This document shows, one piece after another, positions 26,691-33,891 of a DNA stretch of 64,000 nucleotides. The notes below the pieces were generated by a model. It was not told where the DNA came from. It ran no database searches and saw nothing but the letters and a program-made list of their open reading frames with translations. The stretch is from Sulfopaludibacter sp035606355 (GTDB taxonomy: Bacteria > Acidobacteriota > Terriglobia > Bryobacterales > Bryobacteraceae): the NCBI GenBank assembly GCA_035606355.1, contig DATNFO010000043.1, positions 1 to 64,000 on the forward strand, given 5' to 3'. Position numbers and translations under genes: made by a program. Within the stretch, counting starts at the first letter, position 1. Every line of letters begins with the position of its first letter.

Positions 26691-28571
26691 TCACTCCTGC
26701 ACTTCGTGCGTCGCCACAATGCGGAATTGTTGTTGCGCCGCGGCGCCCGCTGCCTTTAGCGCCGCGCTCGCGAGGCTGTAAGTGGCTCCGGCGAGCGGCG
26801 ACATCGCCGCTACCGCCATGGTTCGCGCATCGATAACTACGAACTGCTGCGCCACTACCTTCAGCGGTTTGCCCGGCGCACGGTACCGCTCATCGCCCGT
26901 TGCGCGCATCACGCCTCGTCCCCCCGCTCCCGTCGCCAATACGGCCGGCAGGTCCCAGATGGGGCCGTGCCGCGGCGGGGTGTCTTTTCGAATCTCTCCC
27001 GTCTTGTCCACGTACAGCGTCTTGTAACTTACCGGCTTCGGCAGGAAGCCGCTGGCACGAACAGCGCCGGCGCTCATGCGCGCTCCCGCGTTGTGCGGCT
27101 CAAATGACGGCCGCGCCAGTTTCTCGTCATCGCTGAGATCGAAATACTGCGCGGGCGCGAAGTCCTCCTGCACGTCTTGTTTGCCGGTCGTGCTACTCCC
27201 AACCGTGAATCCCGTGATCGTGAAGCGGTTCGCTCCCGCGAGCGCGGCGGTTCCGTACCGTGCGATGGTCAAATCCAGCGGCGCGACGGTTTGATGCACC
27301 TCCAGCACCGCCAGCGGATGCGCTTTCATGCCGCCGCCGGAGTCGCGCGTCGAGACCAGCGCGGGCACTCCCACCGGCAGCGGCGCGTGCCAGTTGCGCG
27401 CGTCGGCAAATGCCGCATTCAACAACTGCAGCACATCGACCGCGGCGACGCCTGCCCCTTCCGCCAGCGTCGCTCCCCAGGTATGCGAGAACGAAAGGTG
27501 CACGTCGAAGAACAGCAGACTGATCTTGAAGCTGCCCGCGATGGACCAGGGATTCGGCCCCGATAAGGTGCCGCTCAGATCCACCGACATCAACTCATCG
27601 CTGCCCGCCATGAGCGCCACTGTCGCCGAGATGTCGGTCTCGAAGTGGAAGGGATCGAACTGCAGCAGGGCGTTGAACCCGAGGTGCCCTTTGAGTCCGA
27701 AGTCCGACACGCCGATGAACGCGTCGATAGTCGCTCCCAATTGGACGGTGTTGGAGGTGATCGCGAAATAAGCCGCCAGCGTGAGCTTGCTGATGGGCCC
27801 CGACGGCATGTCAAGGGTGATGCGCTTCAGCGAGGGAAATCCGGCAGGCGGCGTGAACTGCGGATGGAAGCCGCCGACGGCGAGCAGAAACTCGCGGTTT
27901 GTGGACCAGGACGCGCGCAGCGCCATATCGCCGCTGAGCGTGAAGTTGAGGATGTGGGAGTCGTAGAGAGTGGCATCGAGCGAAGCCTCTCCCTTGGCGA
28001 AATCCAGTATGCCGAGAGCGTCCATGTTGAGGCGCACCACGGCAGCGGCATCCGACGGCGCGCGCACGGAAACGCGGGCGATCAACACGATGCGGATTGG
28101 CTCGGGAAGTTCAACGATGACGGCGATTGCGGCGGTCAACAGCGTCGGAGTGCCCCAGCCGATCAGCGCCATGGGGCTGAACAGGAAGCGGCCCGGAGCG
28201 GTGGGAAACAGAGCGTCCAATTGCGCCAACACGAGCGGGGCATTGGTGACCGCCGTTTTGGGGAACAGCACCTGAGAGAGCGTGTTCGCCTTGAGTGCCG
28301 CATGCAGCGCATCGGCGCTGGCGGTACGATGCACAGCCATCATTCCGCCGACGCCGTTCAGCGTAAAACCCCAGCCGAGCTGCACCGGCGGGAACGTGGC
28401 GTCAATCAGCGCGAGCAGCGAGTAGCCGCTGCCGCCCGCCACCTGAGTGGTGATGAGCCCGAAGCCCTGCAGCGCCAGTTCGGCGAACTGGAGTTGCACC
28501 ATGCCCGCGTATTCCTGCTTGGTATCGTCATGCGAAAGGAAGCCGCCGCCCGTTACGCCCGCGGCGTCGAT
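26691..28571 (-). repeat. Duplicated 1881-bp block, copy 1 (pairs with 21970-23850)
   Basis: The matching partner of the block at 21970-23850. The two copies are direct repeats about 4.7 kb apart (start to start) and enclose the serine hydrolase gene and the unique 5' half of the 1132-aa gene. Recombination between them would delete exactly that part and leave one chimeric DUF6603-like gene in frame. Confidence 0.9.
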
Positions 28572-30143
28572 CGAAAGTCCTGCTCCAGAAGGAGGCTTGA
28601 AATGAAAACTGGCGTCGATCGGGCCGAGGTTGCCGTCATGCGCAGCCAGCCCGATGACTCCGCCGAATCGCTGCAGCACCACCGCAACCGGCCCGATGGT
28701 CAGGCCGCAGGTGACACTGGCCTCTATGCCGAGACCGTCCGAATCCGGCAGCAATTCAAAATGCAGTGAAACGATCTGGAGCGGTCCGATGGTCGCATTC
28801 AGCGGCAGATCGATGGCAATGGAGCCTGACCCTTCGAAGCTGAATCCCTGCGTGGCGGACCAGCGCAGCCCGGCATCGAACGTCGCGTCCACACCGCCGG
28901 ACGGGACCACCGATGAGACAAATGAATCTGCGCCATCGCGTCGCAGAGTGGCGTGCCCGCCCGTGAGCTTCAGACTGAAACTCGGCGCAAGAGAACCGGC
29001 GAGCACTTCCACCCCTGCGCCGAACTGAACGGAACCCACTTCGACCACGCCGCCGCCCGGCAAGGACACGATGTTGATCTTGCTGCCGTCCGCCTGGGCC
29101 CACGCGAGCGAGACCATGACGCCGCCGGTCACATGATCCTCCACCGAATCCGTCAGCAGTCCGGCCTTGATGGACATGTCGTGGCCCGGGCGGAACTGCA
29201 GCGCGATGCCGGAGTCGAGCGCCACCGTGGAATCGAAGCCGAGCGTCAGGTTCTCGCTGAGCGGGAAGCTCACCTCCGCGCTCCCATACACGAAGGGAGC
29301 AACGGCGATGCCGCCATCGGAGCCGTTCGGCGTTGTGGCACGCAGCGGAAACATGGAGATGCCGGCCTCGACTGTGCCTGGACCCATCCCGCCGACGAAG
29401 GTTCCAATCACCTGCGTCAGCGGGTTGGTATCGGCGGCGGGCGCCGGACTCCCGGTTAGCTGCTCTTCGACGCGGCGCGGCAGTTTGCGTACGCGGGTCG
29501 GCTGTCCGAGCACTTCGACAATCGCGTTCAGGTTGACGATAAATCCGTCCGCGTCAAAGGCCGCCGTGCCCCATCCGTATCGCGACTCGAGCAATCCCAA
29601 CGGATCGGTAACCAGCTTCGTCAGCGCGCCCCAATCGAAGTTGACGCGAATGTGCTCGACCTGATAGATCGACGGATCGGCGTCGAAGTGATGCAGCGTG
29701 ATCACGCCGAAAAACTGTAGCAACGCATACGCCAGCGGAGAGATCGCCCCGATCCGGGAGGCGATCAGGGCGCTGCTAAACCGCCCGAGAATCTCGCTCT
29801 TGATCTGCGTCTTGTCCAGGTAGTCGCCGGTGATGCTCAATCCGGCGATGGTGGCCCTGATGTGAACGATGGCCTGTTGCAGCTCAAACAGAACCTCGGC
29901 GAATTCGGCCGCCAACACATCGTCGCCCGCGCCGGCGGCCAGCGATTGATCGAGCGCTTCCAATTTGGAGACGAGGGCTGAGATATCGATTGCGCCGAGG
30001 CCGAGATCCTGCGACCCCGGAGGCGCTTCCCAGCCGAGCGCATTCAGCGTCGCGACGGGTCCGCCATCGGCGCTTGCCAGCGTGCCAAGGACTTTCAGCA
30101 ACTGCCCGGCTTCATACGCAAGTCGATCGAGGGTGCTGGGCAT
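26691..30143 (-). CDS. DUF6603-like giant protein, copy 1 (1150 aa)
   Basis: The N-terminal 520 residues begin with a helical segment (MPSTLDRLAYEAGQLLKVLG), then turn into a long series of amphipathic beta strands separated by Gly/Asp turns (for example SENLTLGFDSTVALDSGIAL and FSLKLTGGHATLRR). From residue about 525 the sequence is the DUF6603-like module shared with the 1132-aa protein. No signal peptide or membrane helix is seen. The regular strand pattern suggests a long beta structure, perhaps a fibre, groove or tunnel, but this is inference. It follows the PLD-like gene by 5 bp and precedes the serine hydrolase by 3 bp. Confidence 0.75.
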   Translation of the reverse strand: MPSTLDRLAYEAGQLLKVLGTLASADGGPVATLNALGWEAPPGSQDLGLGAIDISALVSKLEALDQSLAAGAGDDVLAAEFAEVLFELQQAIVHIRATIAGLSITGDYLDKTQIKSEILGRFSSALIASRIGAISPLAYALLQFFGVITLHHFDADPSIYQVEHIRVNFDWGALTKLVTDPLGLLESRYGWGTAAFDADGFIVNLNAIVEVLGQPTRVRKLPRRVEEQLTGSPAPAADTNPLTQVIGTFVGGMGPGTVEAGISMFPLRATTPNGSDGGIAVAPFVYGSAEVSFPLSENLTLGFDSTVALDSGIALQFRPGHDMSIKAGLLTDSVEDHVTGGVMVSLAWAQADGSKINIVSLPGGGVVEVGSVQFGAGVEVLAGSLAPSFSLKLTGGHATLRRDGADSFVSSVVPSGGVDATFDAGLRWSATQGFSFEGSGSIAIDLPLNATIGPLQIVSLHFELLPDSDGLGIEASVTCGLTIGPVAVVLQRFGGVIGLAAHDGNLGPIDASFHFKPPSGAGLSIDAAGVTGGGFLSHDDTKQEYAGMVQLQFAELALQGFGLITTQVAGGSGYSLLALIDATFPPVQLGWGFTLNGVGGMMAVHRTASADALHAALKANTLSQVLFPKTAVTNAPLVLAQLDALFPTAPGRFLFSPMALIGWGTPTLLTAAIAVIVELPEPIRIVLIARVSVRAPSDAAAVVRLNMDALGILDFAKGEASLDATLYDSHILNFTLSGDMALRASWSTNREFLLAVGGFHPQFTPPAGFPSLKRITLDMPSGPISKLTLAAYFAITSNTVQLGATIDAFIGVSDFGLKGHLGFNALLQFDPFHFETDISATVALMAGSDELMSVDLSGTLSGPNPWSIAGSFKISLLFFDVHLSFSHTWGATLAEGAGVAAVDVLQLLNAAFADARNWHAPLPVGVPALVSTRDSGGGMKAHPLAVLEVHQTVAPLDLTIARYGTAALAGANRFTITGFTVGSSTTGKQDVQEDFAPAQYFDLSDDEKLARPSFEPHNAGARMSAGAVRASGFLPKPVSYKTLYVDKTGEIRKDTPPRHGPIWDLPAVLATGAGGRGVMRATGDERYRAPGKPLKVVAQQFVVIDARTMAVAAMSPLAGATYSLASAALKAAGAAAQQQFRIVATHEVQE

Positions 30144-30148
30144 CGGCT

Positions 30149-32395
30149 CTATGCTTTCCGGAACGGGAAGTTGTCAGGCGCGGTCAGGTCAAAGTCTTCC
30201 AGTTTGCGCTTCGGCGGCGTGTCCTCGTTGAACACGGAGCGGAGGTAACTCTTGAGCGCGTAGTGGTCCACCGTCGCGGCGACCTTCGTATTGCCGAGGA
30301 AGCGCGAGATTTTGCCGAGGCCATCGAAGTCGGGACCGTAGTCGTGGTCCACCGGAAGAATGCGGATTGGGCTCACGACGTTCGGACTCGTTTTGATGCC
30401 GGCGAGCTTGGATTCCGCTTTCTGGTTCCACACGGCGAGCCAATCCGCCGCCGGCGAATCGTTGAGTTCGCTCGATGCCGTGTCCAGCACGCCGGGCTGA
30501 TTGTTGACCAGAATGCCCAGGTGCTCGGCCCACAATCGCCGGCGTAAGGCATCCACAGCGGCGGAGATCGTTGGCGGATCCTCATAGATCAGCAGGTTCG
30601 CTTCGGTATGCCTCACTTCGCCATCCACCGCCGATTTGAAGTAGTCTTCGGCGTCGAGCGAAGCACCGTCGAGATTGGCCGAGCCCACGGTGGCCCAAAC
30701 GTTGTCGACAATCGAGGTTTTGGTGTGCAGATAGTTGTCGACCAGCCGCGGATTCGGATGATTCGAATCCGAAGCTTGATGGCTGAAGGTGGAGAATACG
30801 CGGAAGTGCGATTTCACCGCGTCTTTTCCATACTTCTTCAACAGCGGTCCGGTGATGGAATTGAGGGCGTTCCGCTGCCAGCGCAGGTAGTACGGCATGT
30901 CCGGCGACACGTTGATCAGCAGAATGACGGCGAGCTTCGGCTTCGCGAGCATGGCGTCGGTAAGCGCCTGCGCGATGCGCGGATTGTGGAAATACTGATT
31001 CTCGATGTAAATGAAGCGATCGGCGAAATGAATCGCGCGAAGGTACGCCTCGAGGACGCCCTTCTCGCCGTCCGTTTCTCCCGGACCGTTGAAGAGGCGG
31101 TCGAGCGTCAGAATCAACTGCACGGTGGACCCGAACTCGCCGGTGCCCGCGCTGACCGCACTGGGCGTGTTCGCCGCAGCCTGCGAGTCCGAGGGCTCGG
31201 CCACCTTCCAGTGAGAATTGAACAGCTCCTGGACATCTTTCAACGCGGGCCCGCGCACCGCCACGCTGACATCGTGGATCGGTCCTTTGGCCGCCGCCCC
31301 GCCGCGCTTCGGATAAGCAATTTCGTGCTTTGGGGAATCGTAATAAACCTGTTCGAAGGGCGACCCCAACAGGATCGCCTCCTGGTCGCGGCTGATCAGA
31401 ACTTTGGCGTGCGTGATGTTGAAAGACCTGTCCGCCAGTTGTCTGACTTCCATGTGAGCCGAGTCCACTTTGGCGTCATTGAACCACTGTTGGAGAGCCG
31501 GTTCTCCGAACTTGCTGCTGTACCAATCGGCGAGGTATTGGGGCACCGTGGGAATGAAGTAAGCGAGAAATACGGCCAGCCCGGCGCCGATGGCTAACAC
31601 TACTCCGAGCGCGACAGCCACAATCGCCAGCACCGGAAGCAGAATGCCGGCCAGCAGGAATAAACCGCCCGCACCTAACGCGAGCACCACGCCCGTACCC
31701 GCCGCCGCCAGCGTCAGGGTTCGCATGAGTTTGGGATCGAAGGAAATGCGTGGGATTTGAATCCGCACGACTGCGTTGTGATTGACGATCCGGTCGAGGA
31801 TGGCGCGCTCGATGCGGGAGTCCTTCGGGTCGAGCGCGAGCGCGTTTCCCGAGTTGTTGTCCACCTCTTCGAAATGAAGAACAATTTTGGGCTTGTCCGT
31901 TTTGAACTGGTCAATGTCGATCACCAGTTGCATGACGTCCAGGGTGCTCGCCGAATTGATCACGTCTGCCGCGCGATTCCAGCCATCCGTGTTGTCGGCC
32001 AGCCAGCGGATCGCGTTGCCGGTTGACGTGCGCGTGGGCTTCCCTGTTCCGAGACTCGGCCGCCAGCCGTCAGCATCCGCGCGCGCCACGGAGATGTCTC
32101 CGAAGTCGAGCGTATCGCCGAAGGCTCCTTCGTTCTTGAAGACCTCTTTTACCAGCAGGCGTCCCAGGCGGATCGCCAGCCTCAAATCGCGGGCTTGTGC
32201 ACCGGGCCGGGTGGTATTGAAGGCGTAGGCTTTGTATTCGACGTGGAAGGCGCCGGAGCTGTCCGTTGTCTGGGCCTGATCCTGATTCAAGACTTGTCCG
32301 TCATGCAACTGAGACACGTCTTCGACATCGATATTGAGCCCCGCGATACCCTGCCCATCAAGGTCCAACACGCGGCCAGTGGCAATCTTGGACAT
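30149..32395 (-). CDS. Phospholipase D-like protein with regulatory-like N-terminus and hydrophobic hairpin
   Basis: First gene of the operon, 748 residues. Residues 1-90 resemble a carboxypeptidase-regulatory/transthyretin-like domain (GRVLDLDGQGIAGLNIDVED). Residues about 226-282 form a 57-residue hydrophobic, Gly/Ala/Val/Leu-rich stretch that could make two membrane helices. Two HKD motifs of the phospholipase D superfamily follow: H329-A-K331 with GSPF, where the Asp is one residue later than usual, and a standard H557-T-K559-x4-D564 with GSAN. Members cleave phosphodiesters such as phospholipids or nucleic acids. No signal peptide. The ATG at 32395 has only a weak GGA upstream. The substrate is unknown. 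Confidence 0.82.
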   Translation of the reverse strand: MSKIATGRVLDLDGQGIAGLNIDVEDVSQLHDGQVLNQDQAQTTDSSGAFHVEYKAYAFNTTRPGAQARDLRLAIRLGRLLVKEVFKNEGAFGDTLDFGDISVARADADGWRPSLGTGKPTRTSTGNAIRWLADNTDGWNRAADVINSASTLDVMQLVIDIDQFKTDKPKIVLHFEEVDNNSGNALALDPKDSRIERAILDRIVNHNAVVRIQIPRISFDPKLMRTLTLAAAGTGVVLALGAGGLFLLAGILLPVLAIVAVALGVVLAIGAGLAVFLAYFIPTVPQYLADWYSSKFGEPALQQWFNDAKVDSAHMEVRQLADRSFNITHAKVLISRDQEAILLGSPFEQVYYDSPKHEIAYPKRGGAAAKGPIHDVSVAVRGPALKDVQELFNSHWKVAEPSDSQAAANTPSAVSAGTGEFGSTVQLILTLDRLFNGPGETDGEKGVLEAYLRAIHFADRFIYIENQYFHNPRIAQALTDAMLAKPKLAVILLINVSPDMPYYLRWQRNALNSITGPLLKKYGKDAVKSHFRVFSTFSHQASDSNHPNPRLVDNYLHTKTSIVDNVWATVGSANLDGASLDAEDYFKSAVDGEVRHTEANLLIYEDPPTISAAVDALRRRLWAEHLGILVNNQPGVLDTASSELNDSPAADWLAVWNQKAESKLAGIKTSPNVVSPIRILPVDHDYGPDFDGLGKISRFLGNTKVAATVDHYALKSYLRSVFNEDTPPKRKLEDFDLTAPDNFPFRKA

Positions 32396-32566
32396 GCGTT
32401 CCGCTACGACTTAATTCAGCAATCGTAACATCGGCGGCGTAGTGGGGCCGCCGGCAATTGTCCGATTTCCAACGAAGTAGCGCTGCATGGGGAATCCCGG
32501 ATGGACGCAGTCTCAGTTGCTGCGCGCGCGACCGGCGTGGGATCTACCGGAAGTTGTCGAGCAACA

Positions 32567-32704
32567 TCAGTTTTGGATCTTCTGATCGGTTTGCGTGTAA
32601 AGAAGGACGCGTGGATTCGGTGAGATGTCGATGCCCGGACGAATGCGGAGCGGGCCCACTGAGGGCTCCAGTAGGGTGTTCACACCACGGTCGCGAAATT
32701 CAAG
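32567..32704 (-). pseudogene. Possible 3' fragment of a beta-propeller (WD40/TolB-like) gene
   Basis: In the gap upstream of the large operon one minus-strand frame ends with GIDISPNPRVLLYTQTDQ and a stop at 32567-32569. This resembles the closing blade of propeller domains attached to acidobacterial kinases and transcription factors (SPDGRWLLYTQTD type). The similarity is cut off where the C repeat array begins (32705). The rest of the 32396-32704 gap holds a GC-rich hairpin (32433-32452) and no gene I can see. Call is tentative. Confidence 0.3.
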
Positions 32705-32980
32705 CTTCCTGACGGTCGCGGCTCCGTTAGGACTGCGAAAAAAATGCGGCTATTGTCTCGTCGCGCTCGATTCGTTTTTCGATGCACCTTTTACCGCTTC
32801 CTTACGGTCGCGGCTCCGTTAGGGCTGCGAAAAAAATGCGGCTTATTGTCTCGTCGCGCTCGATTCGCTTTTCGATGCACCTTTTACCGCTTCCTTACGG
32901 TCGCGGCTCCGTTAGGGCTGTGAAAAAATGCGGCTATTGTCTCGTTGCACTCGATTCTCTTTTCGATGCACCTTTTACCG
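32705..32980. repeat. Repeat family C, three tandem units of about 92 bp
   Basis: Three direct copies start at 32705, 32797 and 32890 (periods 92 and 93 bp). Each has the core CCTTACGGTCGCGGCTCCGT, a run of A with AATGCGGCTATTG, and ends with TTCGATGCACCTTTTACCG. Related, partly inverted copies occur at 38120-38360, 50475-50679 and 63477-63890. Short open frames in these units (LPYGRGSV-type) are not genes. Confidence 0.9.
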
Positions 32981-33019
32981 TTAGTGAGGGGAGGAGGTGG
33001 CTACTTTCTTGAGACCCGC

Positions 33020-33817
33020 TCAATTATCCGTGGGCTTCTGCTCGACGTGATCGATCACCAGCACCTTGTACGGTGCTTTGCCGCTCTCGAACGCCAGCCC
33101 AAGCGTTCGGACCGCGTCGCTTGCGGGTACGAAGCTGGCCGCGTCATCGGGTCTACACCCGCGGCCCGCGACGCCGACGCACCCGAAATCGAACGGAAAA
33201 TCGTAAGCCCCGTCCACGCCTGTCTTGTTGACCACCGGCCGGTCCGGCCAGTTCGATACAACGCCCGCCATCCCCGAAAAGGCGCGCCCCATGGAAAGAA
33301 AATCCGCGAAGCCGTCCATCGTTATGTTCTGGCAATCGTGATGACCGCCGCGTCCGCCCTGACATCCGTCCTTGCTGGGGTCGCCGCCGGCCGTCTTCTT
33401 CGCTTTTAGCGGCCCCTTGCCCAACACCAGCAGGTATACGGCGCGGGTCCTCTCCTCATAATGTGCAACCAGCTTAAAGCGCTCCGCGAGCATCGCCTGC
33501 AGCATCTCCGGGGCCTGATCCTTGCCGGCTCCCGCGGGAAGTTTGCCGGTCACGTTGAATCGCAATTCCCCCATCCAACCCGGACCTGCGATTTGATCCT
33601 GAGGCAGACGGTAAGCAGCCTGAATCAAAAGCGAGAGCGGAGCGGCGCGGTAGACCGCTTGCGCATCGTCGAGTTCGATCGGTTTCCGCCCGGATCGGAT
33701 CAGCTCCATCCACGTTTCCGAAGTTGGCTTAACGGAGACCACCTCGAAGGACGGCTTCGCAGCCGGTTGCGCGAGAGCAACGCTCGCGGCCAGCCAGAGC
33801 AGAACGGAGAAGCGCAT
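33020..33817 (-). CDS. TIGR03435 family exported protein
   Basis: A 265-residue protein with a signal peptide (FSVLLWLAASVALAQPAA). It fits TIGR03435, a family expanded in Solibacter-like acidobacteria with no known function: PSFEVVSVKPTSE, the middle LLIQAAYRLPQDQIAGPGWM, the AERFKLVAHYEERTRAVYLL block, and the ending YKVLVIDHVEQKPTDN. A His/Gly/Cys-rich loop (GCQGGRGGHHDC) is peculiar to this copy. A second member lies at 37372-38073. It is downstream of the C1 repeat array and divergent from the next gene. Confidence 0.85.
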   Translation of the reverse strand: MRFSVLLWLAASVALAQPAAKPSFEVVSVKPTSETWMELIRSGRKPIELDDAQAVYRAAPLSLLIQAAYRLPQDQIAGPGWMGELRFNVTGKLPAGAGKDQAPEMLQAMLAERFKLVAHYEERTRAVYLLVLGKGPLKAKKTAGGDPSKDGCQGGRGGHHDCQNITMDGFADFLSMGRAFSGMAGVVSNWPDRPVVNKTGVDGAYDFPFDFGCVGVAGRGCRPDDAASFVPASDAVRTLGLAFESGKAPYKVLVIDHVEQKPTDN

Positions 33818-33891
33818 GAACCCTCCTTCCCGGCTTAGACGGAAATCACGGCTGTTGGTTCCCGGGGTATTCTACTTGTCGAAGGTCCATT

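Noticed and set aside
21970..28571. Near-identical blocks as an assembly duplication
   Set aside because: The copies differ at about 25 residues, more towards the end, and their 5' halves and neighbours are unique. A simple assembly error would give identical copies. Long-read data would settle it.
12881..32395. The giant operon as a type VI, extracellular contractile or Tc-toxin locus
   Set aside because: I see no sheath, tube, spike, baseplate, AAA+ ATPase, VgrG, PAAR or Rhs motif. Large size and lack of signal peptides alone are not enough.
12881..32395. The giant operon as a prophage
   Set aside because: No integrase, terminase, portal, capsid, holin or replication genes, and no attachment-site repeats by a tRNA.
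32705..32980. Tandem array considered as a CRISPR
   Set aside because: Units are 92-93 bp and repeat along their whole length; there are no unique spacers of similar size and no cas genes nearby.
32782..33012. Small open frames in C repeats coding for LPYGRGSV- or SLTVAAP-like peptides
   Set aside because: The same peptides arise in all copies of the repeat in several frames and orientations; they are by-products of the repeat, not genes.
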